From IMG/VR virus record IMGVR_UViG_3300028676_000003, positions 304,550 through 368,549 of that record: a stretch of DNA of 64,000 bases. One strand, 5' to 3'. Of the stretch, positions 7,589-16,338 are shown one piece after another. Position 1 is the stretch's first letter, and each line of letters opens with the position of its first letter. This stretch comes from a virus. The position numbers were made by a program, and so were the translations under genes. Under the pieces are notes generated by a model. The model was not told where the DNA came from and made no database searches. It saw only the letters and a program-made list of their open reading frames with translations.

Positions 7589-8399
7589 AACTATAAAAAA
7601 GATACAGAAGAATATATTTTACATGCTATTAGCAAACCCTGCTATATATTTGAAAGTATTGATTTATAGAACCGTTGGGATTGGTATTTTTACACTTTTC
7701 ATGGGGCTGACTATAAATTGGCTTGATTGGAACATATATACAATCCCAGCGTCTATGCATAGTCTTATCGGACTAGTAATTGGTTTACTCTTGGTTTTTA
7801 GAACCAACACAGCCTATGACCGTTGGTGGGAAGGTAGAAAGATGATTAGTGGGTTATGTCACGAAATTGACATGGTTTCAGCAAGACTATATGCTATGTC
7901 AGGCACTGAAAACGCTTATTCAATAGAAGGTTTCAGGTCTTCAACAGAGATGTTCTTAAAGAAGCTTCGAGATTTCCTTACAATCAACGAAGATGGTGAA
8001 AGTTCAAGTCAGTTTCATGCTTCGCAGAAGACAACGATAAAGAACGCTATGCTTGCCCTTAATGGAATGAATCAAGATAACATTCATGTTGCTGGCCTTA
8101 TGGCTTCGCTTAACAAGATGGTTGAATATTCAAATGCCTTGGAGAGAATCAAAAATACTCCAATTCCTTTATCTTATGTGTTTCACATCAAGATTAGTAT
8201 TTTCATATACTTGTTGTCATTACCGTTCGGTATTTTCCACGATTTAGAGCTATTTGCGGTACCATTGGTTATGTTGATATATTATATCATTGCGGGTGTA
8301 GAAATCATCAGTAACGAGATTGAAAATCCGTTTGCTGACGACCCGAATGACTTACCAACAAAAAAATTATTTGGCGTAATGCTTAAAACACTAGGATAA
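7581..8399 (+). CDS. Bestrophin-family anion channel (UPF0187)
   Basis: 272 residues. The family hallmark VFRTNTAYDRWWEGRK follows the first long membrane region, and IENPFADDPNDLP appears near the C-terminus, matching bacterial bestrophins such as KpBest in both order and total length (about 280-300). Two hydrophobic blocks (about 22-70 and 190-235) give the expected four membrane helices. Bestrophins form pentameric anion or cation pores in the inner membrane. A channel of this type in a phage is unusual and could act on membrane potential or ion balance during infection. Confidence 0.85.
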   Translation: MDRTIKKIQKNIFYMLLANPAIYLKVLIYRTVGIGIFTLFMGLTINWLDWNIYTIPASMHSLIGLVIGLLLVFRTNTAYDRWWEGRKMISGLCHEIDMVSARLYAMSGTENAYSIEGFRSSTEMFLKKLRDFLTINEDGESSSQFHASQKTTIKNAMLALNGMNQDNIHVAGLMASLNKMVEYSNALERIKNTPIPLSYVFHIKISIFIYLLSLPFGIFHDLELFAVPLVMLIYYIIAGVEIISNEIENPFADDPNDLPTKKLFGVMLKTLG

Positions 8400-8584
8400 T
8401 GGGAACACTAAGAAAAGAAATACACGGAAATGAATTATATCTTTATAACGCCAAGGGCGAGTTAATCTTTAAGAGATGGCTTGACTTGGGATATTCAAAG
8501 GTATTTGATGTACAAGCGTATGGTAAAGATACACTAGTGAGTATCACTGATGAAGGAACAATTAAAAATAAACAAAATGGCTAA
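8399..8584 (+). CDS. Hypothetical protein, 61 aa
   Basis: Small, probably all-beta (GNELYLYNAKGELIFKRW, then DTLVSITDEG). Shares a TAATG junction with the bestrophin gene. No family recognised. Confidence 0.55.
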   Translation: MGTLRKEIHGNELYLYNAKGELIFKRWLDLGYSKVFDVQAYGKDTLVSITDEGTIKNKQNG

Positions 8585-8756
8585 AGAAAAAGTAACAATC
8601 AATCTTCGAGAAAAGTACAAAAAAGGCAGTGTTATCAATAAAAAGGAAATACTTCGTATGGTTACTGAGAACATTGATAAAATAACTATCGAATTGCGTG
8701 AAAGAACCGCATATTCAGATAACACAGAAGAAGTAGTAATTTCAATTAGATACTAA
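8577..8756 (+). CDS. Hypothetical protein, 59 aa
   Basis: ATG 8577 was chosen (MAKEKVTINLREK) over an in-frame ATG at 8550 because it gives the short 8-base overlap usual in this genome. Rich in Lys/Glu/Ile, with alternating beta and helical character. Directly coupled to DHFR by TAATG. No family recognised. Confidence 0.5.
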   Translation: MAKEKVTINLREKYKKGSVINKKEILRMVTENIDKITIELRERTAYSDNTEEVVISIRY

Positions 8757-9271
8757 TGATAAAAATTATCGTGGCGGCATCGTCAAACCTAGTAATCGGT
8801 AAAGAGAATGATTTACCGTGGAATCTTCCAACAGATATGAAACACTTTAAAACGGTTACATCGGGCCATACGGTCCTAATGGGTCGTAAGTGTTGGGAAA
8901 GCATTCCAGCAAAATATCGTCCATTACCTAACAGAAAAAACATCGTTCTTACACGAAATACAGAGTATGTTGCTGAGGGAGCGCAAGTTGCGCATAACTT
9001 ACAAGATGTTCTTAAAAAGTATAAGAATTCAGATGAAACCCTTTTTGTTATTGGTGGAGCAGAAATCTATGATGAGTCATTTGAAATGGCTGATTATATG
9101 TTCTTCACACACATCTTCAATGAAGTGGATGGAGATATCAAATTAAATAAGTTAGATTTCCAAGATTGGGAAATGACAGATATAGACGATTTAGTAGAGG
9201 AAAACGGACTAAAATTTAGAATTGAATTTTATCAGAAAAAAAATCTGAAATCCGCTTGCAACCAAAGATAA
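8756..9271 (+). CDS. folA: Dihydrofolate reductase
   Basis: 171 residues, normal DHFR length. Visible landmarks are IIVAASSNLVIGKENDLPW at the N-terminus (cofactor/folate loop), DMKHFK with the Met20-loop region, VLMGRKCWESIP, and FVIGGAEIYDE for NADPH binding. It reduces dihydrofolate to tetrahydrofolate, which thymidylate synthesis needs. A thymidylate synthase is not in this window and may lie elsewhere. Likely supports phage dNTP supply along with the deoxyribosyltransferases and nucleotidase further on. Confidence 0.95.
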   Translation: MIKIIVAASSNLVIGKENDLPWNLPTDMKHFKTVTSGHTVLMGRKCWESIPAKYRPLPNRKNIVLTRNTEYVAEGAQVAHNLQDVLKKYKNSDETLFVIGGAEIYDESFEMADYMFFTHIFNEVDGDIKLNKLDFQDWEMTDIDDLVEENGLKFRIEFYQKKNLKSACNQR

Positions 9272-9286
9272 TAAATCGTACTTTTG
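9256..9286 (+). promoter_or_regulatory. Bacteroidota-type promoter
   Basis: TTG at 9256-9258 inside the end of the DHFR gene, 20-base spacer, TACTTTTG at 9279-9286, 16 bases before ATG 9303. Confidence 0.75.
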
Positions 9287-9302
9287 TGTAATAGAAATTT
9301 AA

Positions 9303-9875
9303 ATGGCTAAAGAACGTAAAAGAGTCGAACCAAAGGTTGTTGAACAGCCTAAATCTAGAGCTAAGGAAAGAATCGTCCCAATTGAGACACCAAAAGCTGA
9401 ACCTAGAAAAAGGACCAAGATAGAACCGATTGAAGAAGTGATTCCAATCATTGAGGAAGAACCTATCAAACCTGAACCAAAGAAGAGGGTTAGAAAAGCA
9501 CCTGAACCAAAGCCTGAGCCTGTTAAAGAGGTTAAGCCTATTGTAAAGAAAGCTCCTAAGCCAGTGGTTAAGAAGGTTGAAGTTGTTGCTCCTGTGAAGA
9601 AGTTGACAAAGAAACAAATTGAAAAACAAATCGAGCAAGAAAAGGTTGACGTAAGCGTTCCTCAAGTAGCTCCTAAACGAAGTGATAATTTCATTATGGA
9701 TTCAACACCAAGTACCAAACGTTCGGAAGACAAATATCTAAGGATAGCAACAAATGCTCCTATGGATGAAAGAAAATTAATGTCAGATAAGGTAGCCAAA
9801 AATGAGGTAAGCCTTTCACATTATGCAATAGATGGTGAACTAGGATTTCACTATTATTTAGTAATTAAAAAATAA
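9303..9875 (+). CDS. Lys/Pro/Glu-rich low-complexity protein
   Basis: 190 residues. Residues about 5-120 are a disordered run of Lys, Pro, Glu and Val with PEPKPEPVKEV-like repeats, as in TonB linkers or histone-H1-like tails. Residues 125-190 look folded (YLRIATNAPMDERKLM ... GFHYYLVIKK). There is no signal peptide, so a cytoplasmic nucleic-acid or scaffold role is more likely than a TonB role. First gene after a strong promoter. Confidence 0.65.
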   Translation: MAKERKRVEPKVVEQPKSRAKERIVPIETPKAEPRKRTKIEPIEEVIPIIEEEPIKPEPKKRVRKAPEPKPEPVKEVKPIVKKAPKPVVKKVEVVAPVKKLTKKQIEKQIEQEKVDVSVPQVAPKRSDNFIMDSTPSTKRSEDKYLRIATNAPMDERKLMSDKVAKNEVSLSHYAIDGELGFHYYLVIKK

Positions 9876-9882
9876 AAACAAA

Positions 9883-10290
9883 ATGGGCTTAAAAGAGCAA
9901 CTTAATGCTGATTTTATTACAGCATTTAAACAAGGAGAAGCGGGAAGAGCAAAAAAGAACTTTTTAGGACTTCTTAAAGGAGAAATTCAAAACGAAGAAA
10001 CAAGAAACGGTGCAATAGTCGATTCTGATGAATTGGTTATGAGCGTTCTTAAAAGAATGGAAAAGTCTCTTAAGTTAGCTGATACTGCTCAAAATACAGA
10101 AGAATTAGGTTTCTTAGGCGCATACTTGCCAACAATGAAAACTGAAGCTGAATTGACTGAGATTATCTTGGAATACAAAGCTAGTGGTATAACAAACGTT
10201 GGTCAACTTATGGGTAAAATCAACAAAGATTACGAATGGGTGATTGATAACACAATTGTTATTAGAATTGCCCCACAACTTTTAAAATAA
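9883..10290 (+). CDS. YqeY/GatB-like domain protein
   Basis: 135 residues. The start MGLKEQLNADFITAFKQGE and the helical pattern with LGAYLPTMKTEAELTEII match the YqeY family (related to the C-terminal domain of the tRNA amidotransferase subunit GatB). The final third, which normally contains GxxMGxVM, is present as VGQLMGKINK. The cellular role is not firmly known; the GatB relation points to tRNA contact and fits the translation theme of this genome. Confidence 0.75.
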   Translation: MGLKEQLNADFITAFKQGEAGRAKKNFLGLLKGEIQNEETRNGAIVDSDELVMSVLKRMEKSLKLADTAQNTEELGFLGAYLPTMKTEAELTEIILEYKASGITNVGQLMGKINKDYEWVIDNTIVIRIAPQLLK

Positions 10291-10291
10291 A

Positions 10292-10882
10292 ATGAGAATA
10301 AAATTAGACCATCAAAACATTTGGTTCGCTTCAGACTTTCACTTTTGTCACGCTAATGTGATTAAATACGATGGGAGACCTTTCGAGAATGTTGAAGAAA
10401 TGAACCAAACCTTGATTGACAATTGGAACTCTAAGGTTAAAGATAATGATATAGTCTTCTATTTGGGAGACTTATCATTTGACCGAGATGGAGTTCGCAC
10501 ACAAGAGATTATCAAACAATTAAAAGGTAAGATTCACTTTATACTTGGGAACCATGATGATGAAAGAGTTATCCGTAAGATGGGTAGATTCGAGTCAGTT
10601 AGTGACTACATCAACTTAAGTGTTAAAGACGATGAAAACCCTAGAAAAAGACAAGACATAATGATGATGCACTACGCAATCCTTTCTTGGGATAAAGCAC
10701 ATCACGGAGCATGGCACTTACACGGCCACTCACACCAAAGTCTTGTAAAACAAACGCCTGAATACTACAAACGTAAGGTTTTGGATATGGGTTGTAACGG
10801 ATGGGATTATTCACCAGTTAGTTACGCTGAAATCAAAAAAATAATGGCTACGAAAGAAATTGAAAGCGTAGACCATCACTAA
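10292..10882 (+). CDS. Calcineurin-like metallophosphoesterase
   Basis: 196 residues with the full five-motif set in order: SDFHFCH, YLGDLSF, LGNHDDERV, MMHY, and HGHSHQS. These give the bimetal site of the phosphoesterase fold. It resembles single-domain phage and bacterial phosphoesterases of unknown substrate (cyclic nucleotides, nucleic-acid ends or phosphoproteins). One of four such genes in the window (also 29762, 48833, 50604). Confidence 0.85.
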   Translation: MRIKLDHQNIWFASDFHFCHANVIKYDGRPFENVEEMNQTLIDNWNSKVKDNDIVFYLGDLSFDRDGVRTQEIIKQLKGKIHFILGNHDDERVIRKMGRFESVSDYINLSVKDDENPRKRQDIMMMHYAILSWDKAHHGAWHLHGHSHQSLVKQTPEYYKRKVLDMGCNGWDYSPVSYAEIKKIMATKEIESVDHH

Positions 10883-10902
10883 AAAACACAATAATTAAAT
10901 AT

Positions 10903-12318
10903 ATGAGTAAAGGCGAAAAAAAGAGTATTTCTATTGGAACGGAAACTGAAGGAGAAAAACTTAGACGATTACTAGGAATTACAGCTCCTAGCGAAAAGGT
11001 ATCAGCAACAAAAGGTATGAAAAATAAAATTCTACAAGAATTAATTCATGTTGATAAATTTTCAGTTGATGGTTTACCTGCACATATCCAATTGGATATT
11101 GATGAGGCGATAGTTTATGATGCAGAAGATGATGAAGAACCATATTTGGTTAACTCTTATTCAGAAGAAATCAGTTTTATCGAGTTTGCAATCATCAACG
11201 GATTCTTCCACGATGCTTACAAAAGAAAAACAAAAGAAATCAGAGTAACTGGTTACGGAACTACTGATAACATTGGTAGAATCGATTTCGGTGGTGGGTT
11301 TGATGTAACAAATTCATATTGGTTTAATGCGGTAATCGAAGGAGACGATAATGAATACTTCTTTCAAACAAAGATGTATATCGACGGCCGTGGAGACTTA
11401 AATAACCAATTCCACATCACTGCGAAAAAAGGTGTAAATCATCCTGATATGGTTGATTTGATGAAAAAAATGAAGATTGTTGCATTCAACAATTCTGAGT
11501 ACAAAGGACAATGTATCAAAGTTAAATTGAGAGAGGGTCGTTTTAAAGCAATCGAAATCATTGATATCGGAGAAGCTGGAAATGAGTTAATCTTGAATGC
11601 TACTCAAAGAAAATACGTTGATAGTTTTATCAATCGTGTTGGTAGAGGTAACTCAGCGAGATACTTGTTTAATGGTGAGCCTGGGACGGGGAAGACAGAA
11701 AGCATCCGTGAGATTGCAAGAAGTCTTATTCCTAATGTAACATTCATTATTCCTGACTTTGCTACATCACAAGACTTAACAAGCATCATGGAAGCTTGCG
11801 AAATTTTCGAAAATTCTGTAATCATCATGGATGATATTGACTTGTACTTAGGTTCAAGAGATAACGGAAGCTACACACGCTTACTTGGTGAGTTCTTATC
11901 ATTCTTCGATGGTGTTAAGAAACGTAAAATCAGCCTTTTAGCATCTACAAATGATAAAGGACTTGTTGATAAAGCGGCCGAGAGACCAGGACGTTTCAAC
12001 TTCACCCTTGATTTCACATTCCTTGATGAAGCGCAAATCGAGAAGGTTTGTAACATTCACTTGGATGAAAAATGGAGAGTTCAAGAAGTATACGATGCCC
12101 TTAGCGGAACCATCAACGGTAAAAAAGCTAAGATTACTGGTGCATTCATTGCTAACCTTGCTGATAACATCCGTGAAATGTCAGAAGATGATGAGAATTG
12201 GGATATCGAAGATACTGTGTCATTGATTACAGAATCTTATAAAGGTTTCTATTCAAGTCAGCTTGAAAAAGAGAAGAGTAACTTAGGGTTTTCACCCCAA
12301 AACTCAGGCTTAAGATAA
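10903..12318 (+). CDS. AAA+ ATPase
   Basis: 471 residues. A partner-specific N-terminal half of about 240 residues precedes the ATPase core: Walker A GEPGTGKT, Walker B VIIMDDID, sensor-1 LLASTND, and arginine-finger region ERPGRF. This is the BCS1/proteasome-ATPase style of AAA+. A smaller ATPase at 37825 has the same tail motif (QRPGRV). The substrate is unknown; remodelling of a protein complex is the usual role. It ends shortly before a strong terminator. Confidence 0.85.
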   Translation: MSKGEKKSISIGTETEGEKLRRLLGITAPSEKVSATKGMKNKILQELIHVDKFSVDGLPAHIQLDIDEAIVYDAEDDEEPYLVNSYSEEISFIEFAIINGFFHDAYKRKTKEIRVTGYGTTDNIGRIDFGGGFDVTNSYWFNAVIEGDDNEYFFQTKMYIDGRGDLNNQFHITAKKGVNHPDMVDLMKKMKIVAFNNSEYKGQCIKVKLREGRFKAIEIIDIGEAGNELILNATQRKYVDSFINRVGRGNSARYLFNGEPGTGKTESIREIARSLIPNVTFIIPDFATSQDLTSIMEACEIFENSVIIMDDIDLYLGSRDNGSYTRLLGEFLSFFDGVKKRKISLLASTNDKGLVDKAAERPGRFNFTLDFTFLDEAQIEKVCNIHLDEKWRVQEVYDALSGTINGKKAKITGAFIANLADNIREMSEDDENWDIEDTVSLITESYKGFYSSQLEKEKSNLGFSPQNSGLR

Positions 12319-12332
12319 AATGTTAAAAAAAG

Positions 12333-12366
12333 AATCCCGATAATTTGTTTTATCGGGATTTTTTTT
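12333..12366 (+). terminator. Rho-independent terminator with promoter element in its loop
   Basis: AATCCCGATAA and TTATCGGGATT pair around a loop containing TTTG, followed by T8. The loop TTG (12345-12347) is also the -33 element of the next promoter. Confidence 0.85.
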
Positions 12367-12375
12367 ATACCTTTG
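12345..12375 (+). promoter_or_regulatory. Bacteroidota-type promoter inside terminator
   Basis: TTG at 12345-12347 in the terminator loop, 20-base spacer, TACCTTTG at 12368-12375. Drives the NadM-Nudix gene. Confidence 0.82.
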
Positions 12376-12405
12376 CTCTATAATATTAACAAAACATATA
12401 AAAAA

Positions 12406-13422
12406 ATGGAAATTAAAACAGAACATAATCCTAAAGATTTTCAAGTTGGAGCGTTGGTTGGACGCTTTCACGTAGATGAATTACACATTGGTCACAGAGA
12501 ACTTATTGACCATGTTATCCAAAACCATAAAAAAGTAATTCTATTCTTAGGAGTTGCTAAAACAGTAGGTAGAAAAAATCCATTGGATTATGCCACTCGT
12601 AAAGCTATGATTCAGTTGGAATATCCTGATATCGTTATTCTTCCACTTGAAGATAAACGTTACAATACTGCTTGGGCCAGCAACTTAGACCATGCATTAA
12701 GCATTCCTTTCGGTGAGAAAAAAGCTCTTATTTATGGTAGCCGTGACTCATTCATTCCATCTTACAAAGAAGGAAAAGGTAGAAATAAAACCGTTGAATT
12801 AGAGCCAAGTGTTGACTATTCAGGAACTGCTGTAAGAGAAAAAATTGCTAGTGAAATAATTAATCATCCATTTTTTAGAGCTGGAATTATTTATTCAGTT
12901 TATGGTGAAAGAGCCAAAACGTTTCCAACAGTAGATATTTGTGCTTACAATGAGCAAGGACAAATCCTTTTGGCTAAGAAGCCTGATGAGAAGCTTTGGA
13001 GATTTGTTGGTGGATTCGTTGATAGAAATGATGGTTCTTATGAAATTGCCGCTAAACGTGAATTCTACGAGGAAACTGGTGGTGATGCCCGTTTAGGGGA
13101 AAAATTAAAATATATTTGCAGTCAAAGCGTTGATGATTGGAGATACCGTGATACAGAAAATGGAATCATGACAACTCTTTTCTTAGGTAGATATGCATTT
13201 GGACAAGCAGTTGCTTCAGATGATTTAGCAAATGGTGGTGACCTTCAATGGGTTGATATCAAAGATTTTAGTAATTTCGATGGAATTAGAACTAAAGTGA
13301 TGCCTGAACACAGAGACCTTATGACCAAATTGATTGATGCTGTTTACGAAGAAGGACTTATTCCAAACATTGGAACTAGACTTCCTGAAAGAGAAGGAAA
13401 TATCACGTATACTCAAGAGTAA
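12406..13422 (+). CDS. Bifunctional NMN adenylyltransferase / Nudix hydrolase (NadM-Nudix)
   Basis: 338 residues. Residues 1-170 carry the nucleotidyltransferase signature GRFHVDELHIGHREL (GxFxxxHxGH) and YSGTAVREKI (SGTxxR), as in NadM-type NMN adenylyltransferases. Residues about 190-300 hold a Nudix box starting at GGFVDRNDG and ending REFYEETGG, as in ADP-ribose pyrophosphatase domains. The first half makes NAD+ from NMN and ATP; the second would split ADP-ribose to AMP and ribose-5-phosphate. With the Nampt gene 1.3 kb on, it forms a two-step salvage from nicotinamide. ATG 12406 is used since the in-frame TTG lies in the promoter. Confidence 0.9.
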   Translation: MEIKTEHNPKDFQVGALVGRFHVDELHIGHRELIDHVIQNHKKVILFLGVAKTVGRKNPLDYATRKAMIQLEYPDIVILPLEDKRYNTAWASNLDHALSIPFGEKKALIYGSRDSFIPSYKEGKGRNKTVELEPSVDYSGTAVREKIASEIINHPFFRAGIIYSVYGERAKTFPTVDICAYNEQGQILLAKKPDEKLWRFVGGFVDRNDGSYEIAAKREFYEETGGDARLGEKLKYICSQSVDDWRYRDTENGIMTTLFLGRYAFGQAVASDDLANGGDLQWVDIKDFSNFDGIRTKVMPEHRDLMTKLIDAVYEEGLIPNIGTRLPEREGNITYTQE

Positions 13423-13446
13423 ATATAAACCAACTAAAAGAATCAT

Positions 13447-14064
13447 ATGAAAGTATTAGAATTACTTGGGATTAACCCAACAAAAGGAGAATTGGTTACA
13501 CTTACTGGTAAAACAGGACATGGAAGAACAAGTATGTTAGTTAAGATTGCTTGCGACTTGGCTAACGAAGGTAAGAGTGTATTGTTTATCAGCGATGAAT
13601 TAGCAATTCATCAAATAGCTGAAAAATGTACTCCATTATTAAAAATCGAGAACCCTAGATTTAAAGCTGTTAGAAGTGATTATCCAGTTGAAATTATTAC
13701 TGATTACTTCGCAGAAGAACAAGACATTGATGTTGTAGTTCTTGATGGTTACTTCGGTAACAAGACCAATTTCAGAGTTCTAGCGCAAAAACACGATACA
13801 TTAATCATAAATACAATTCAAATGAATAAAAGCGGATTTGTTACTGGAGATACAAGACCAATGATGACTTCTGATTGTGTAATTTCGGTTACAAGAATCA
13901 ATGGTAGCTTGACTTTATTGGATAAATTGAAAAATTTCTTCTTGTTTTGGAAACCTAAAAAAGTGGCTCCAAATACACAGTTGGCTTTGATTAAAAACCG
14001 TCATGGTAAACAAACGAAAACCGATATCAACTTCGATTTTCAAAGTTTACAAATAAAAAAGTAA
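13447..14064 (+). CDS. RecA/DnaB-like P-loop ATPase, Walker A variant
   Basis: 205 residues. TLTGKTGHGRTSML is a Walker A in which the usual GKT is GRT, after a lead of only about 18 residues, followed by VLFISDE and a Walker-B-like VVVLDGY. It resembles the ATPase core of RadA/DnaB/KaiC-type proteins, trimmed to one domain. Replacing the P-loop lysine by arginine normally cripples hydrolysis, so it may be a nucleotide sensor or regulator. It lies between the two NAD salvage genes along with another ATPase. Confidence 0.6.
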   Translation: MKVLELLGINPTKGELVTLTGKTGHGRTSMLVKIACDLANEGKSVLFISDELAIHQIAEKCTPLLKIENPRFKAVRSDYPVEIITDYFAEEQDIDVVVLDGYFGNKTNFRVLAQKHDTLIINTIQMNKSGFVTGDTRPMMTSDCVISVTRINGSLTLLDKLKNFFLFWKPKKVAPNTQLALIKNRHGKQTKTDINFDFQSLQIKK

Positions 14065-14071
14065 AAAAAGC

Positions 14072-14102
14072 TTGTACGGTAAGATATTTTGTTGTACCTT
14101 TG
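14072..14102 (+). promoter_or_regulatory. Bacteroidota-type promoter
   Basis: TTG at 14072-14074, 20-base spacer, TACCTTTG at 14095-14102, 18 bases before ATG 14121. Drives the ABC-type ATPase and Nampt. Confidence 0.82.
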
Positions 14103-14120
14103 TCATCTAAATAAAAAGAA

Positions 14121-14753
14121 ATGGACGAACATATTACTAGATTAGTTGACGTGATGGACACCATCAAACATGATGAAGTCACAATCCTAACTGGCCGAAA
14201 TGCTGGTGGGAAATCACTTATCAGAAAACAACTTGTTTTCCGTATTGCCAAAGCCCTAGATAAAGAACCTAAAAATGTCTTTATCCCAAGTGCTTCACAA
14301 GAGCTAAGAACCAAGTCACAGCCAAGTATGGGAGCATTGTCTTCTATTGGTCATGACTTAGAGTGGTTAGCTACTTCTGATAGTACTGTTCACAGCTTGG
14401 AGCAAGTATTCAAGTACCATACTGAAAAGGCAGACTATGTTATCATAGATGAACCTGAAATTGGTATTGGTGAAGAATTGCAATTAGGTATTGCTGATTA
14501 CCTTAATGAGGAAATCGCTAAGTTAAAAGCAATGGGTAAGGGTTGTTTGATTATCTGCCATAGCAGACTTATTGCTAAGAATGTAGTCCATGATACTTTC
14601 ATTAACTTGGAAGGTATGACTGAAGAGGAATGGTTAAATCGTGTTCCTCAAAAGATTTCAGTTGAAGATTTTAAAGCGTTTGCTACGGGATTATTCTCAG
14701 CAATCGGAGACAGAGAAAGAGAAAATAAAGAAAAACAAAAAGAACAAAACTAA
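14121..14753 (+). CDS. ABC/SMC-type ATPase domain protein
   Basis: 210 residues. Walker A GRNAGGKS at about 28-35, Walker B YVIIDEPEIG, and a switch histidine in LIICHSR are ABC-type features. A classical signature motif is not obvious. There are no membrane segments, so it is not a transporter by itself. It sits 1 base before the Nampt gene under the same promoter, so the two are almost certainly co-expressed. Its role with Nampt is unknown. Confidence 0.7.
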   Translation: MDEHITRLVDVMDTIKHDEVTILTGRNAGGKSLIRKQLVFRIAKALDKEPKNVFIPSASQELRTKSQPSMGALSSIGHDLEWLATSDSTVHSLEQVFKYHTEKADYVIIDEPEIGIGEELQLGIADYLNEEIAKLKAMGKGCLIICHSRLIAKNVVHDTFINLEGMTEEEWLNRVPQKISVEDFKAFATGLFSAIGDRERENKEKQKEQN

Positions 14754-14754
14754 T

Positions 14755-16338
14755 ATGAGCGGACAAAGAAACCTTGCTAGAAGATTAGAAAGAGCTATCA
14801 ACACTGGGAATATGGATGCTATTAAAGCAATGCAAACTCACTTGTTGAAGGTCCTTGTAAAACCACAAAACCTTATCCTAGCCTCAGATGGTTATAAATA
14901 CTCACACCACAGATTCTATGGTGCTGAAATGACCAAAATGATTTCGTATTGCGAATCAAGAGGTGGGAAATTCTCAGAGACCGTATTCTACGGCCTACAA
15001 ATATTCCTTAAACAATACTTAGAAGGAATCGCTATCACAACAGAAGAAATTGACCAAGCACAAGAAATCCTTGGTAGTCAATTAGGTATCTTCGGCCGTG
15101 ATGATGTATTCGACAGAAGCAAATTTGACTATATCGTTGAAAAACACGGTGGTAAGCTTCCAATCGCTATAAAAGCTGTTCCTGAAGGAACGGTTGTAAA
15201 TACCAAAAATGTATTATTCGTTATTGAGAGTCTTGACGATAATTGTGCATGGTTAACCAATTTCTTAGAAAGCCTTTTGCTTCAAGTTTGGTACCCAATT
15301 ACGGTTGCTACACTTTCAAGAGAAGTGAAAAAAATCGTATTGAAAGCGTTCAATAAATGCACATCTTATGATGAAGCAACTATTGATTTCCTTGTTCAAT
15401 TCGTATTAAACGACTTCGGATTCCGTGGAACGTCAAGCGTTCAGTCTGCCAGTGTTGGTGGTTCTGCTCACTTGGTTAACTTTAGAGGTTCTGATACCGT
15501 TGTTGCTAGTGACTTGATTAGAGAAATGTACAATACCAATACCGTTTACGGCTTAAGTATTCCTGCTACAGAACACTCTATTATGACACTTAAAGGTGAA
15601 GAAGGAGAGCTTGATATGATGAGAAGAGTACTTACAACATTCCCTACAGGACTTGTTGCTTGCGTATCTGATTCATACAATATCTTTAGAGCATGTTCTC
15701 AGTATTGGGGTCAAGACTTGATTGATTTAATCTTGAGCAGACCTGCGACACCTGGAAACCAACTAGTTATCCGTCCTGATTCAGGTCACGTAATCAGAAC
15801 ACTTAAGGAAATCTTTAGTATCTTGTTTGACAAGTTCGGTTATACAGTAAATGAAAAAGGTTACAAGGTATTGCCACCACAAGTACGTGTAATTCAAGGT
15901 GATGGTGTTAACTTAAACTCAATCATTGAAATTTACCAAATGCTTGAAGACGAAAAGATTTCTCCTGAGAACTTAGCGTTAGGTATGGGTGGTAAATTGC
16001 TTCAAGCTGATATCGATAGAGATACACAAAACTTTGCTACAAAGGCTTGTTCTGCTATCGTTGACGGTAAAAAGGTTGATATTATCAAGTCACCAACAGA
16101 AATGGATGCTGATGGTAACATCAGTCAATCATTCAAAAAATCTAAAAAAGGTGAACTTAAATTGGTCTTAAATGACGATGGAAGAACATACAGAACAGTA
16201 ACGTCATTAGACGCTGAGTATGACCACGTTAAAGATGAATTGGTTCCAGTTTTCAGAATGGGTGAAATCCTTGTTGACTATGGATTTGAAGAAATCCGTG
16301 AGAGAGCAAGGGTAAAAGACTACGAATTGGTAGCATAA
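14755..16338 (+). CDS. nadV: Nicotinamide phosphoribosyltransferase (Nampt/NadV family)
   Basis: 527 residues. Landmarks follow human NAMPT in order: NLILASDGYKYSHH, LNDFGFRGTSSVQSASVGG, SAHLVNFRGSDTV, the IPATEHSIM loop (position of the catalytic histidine), VSDSYNIFRA, VIRPDSGH, VIQGDGVNLNSI and LGMGGKLLQ. It joins nicotinamide and PRPP to make NMN. PRPP could come from the synthetase-like gene at 26104 and NMN would be used by the enzyme at 12406. An extra N-terminal 40 residues are helical and basic. ATG 14755 sits 1 base after the upstream stop. Phage Nampt-type enzymes are known to restore NAD+ against NAD-depleting defence; the closely related variant using ADP-ribose pyrophosphate is an alternative. 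Confidence 0.92.
   Translation: MSGQRNLARRLERAINTGNMDAIKAMQTHLLKVLVKPQNLILASDGYKYSHHRFYGAEMTKMISYCESRGGKFSETVFYGLQIFLKQYLEGIAITTEEIDQAQEILGSQLGIFGRDDVFDRSKFDYIVEKHGGKLPIAIKAVPEGTVVNTKNVLFVIESLDDNCAWLTNFLESLLLQVWYPITVATLSREVKKIVLKAFNKCTSYDEATIDFLVQFVLNDFGFRGTSSVQSASVGGSAHLVNFRGSDTVVASDLIREMYNTNTVYGLSIPATEHSIMTLKGEEGELDMMRRVLTTFPTGLVACVSDSYNIFRACSQYWGQDLIDLILSRPATPGNQLVIRPDSGHVIRTLKEIFSILFDKFGYTVNEKGYKVLPPQVRVIQGDGVNLNSIIEIYQMLEDEKISPENLALGMGGKLLQADIDRDTQNFATKACSAIVDGKKVDIIKSPTEMDADGNISQSFKKSKKGELKLVLNDDGRTYRTVTSLDAEYDHVKDELVPVFRMGEILVDYGFEEIRERARVKDYELVA

Noticed and set aside
9216-9665. 149-codon minus-strand frame rich in Phe, Leu and Arg
   Set aside because: It is the antisense of the Lys/Pro/Glu repeat gene, which explains both its length and composition.
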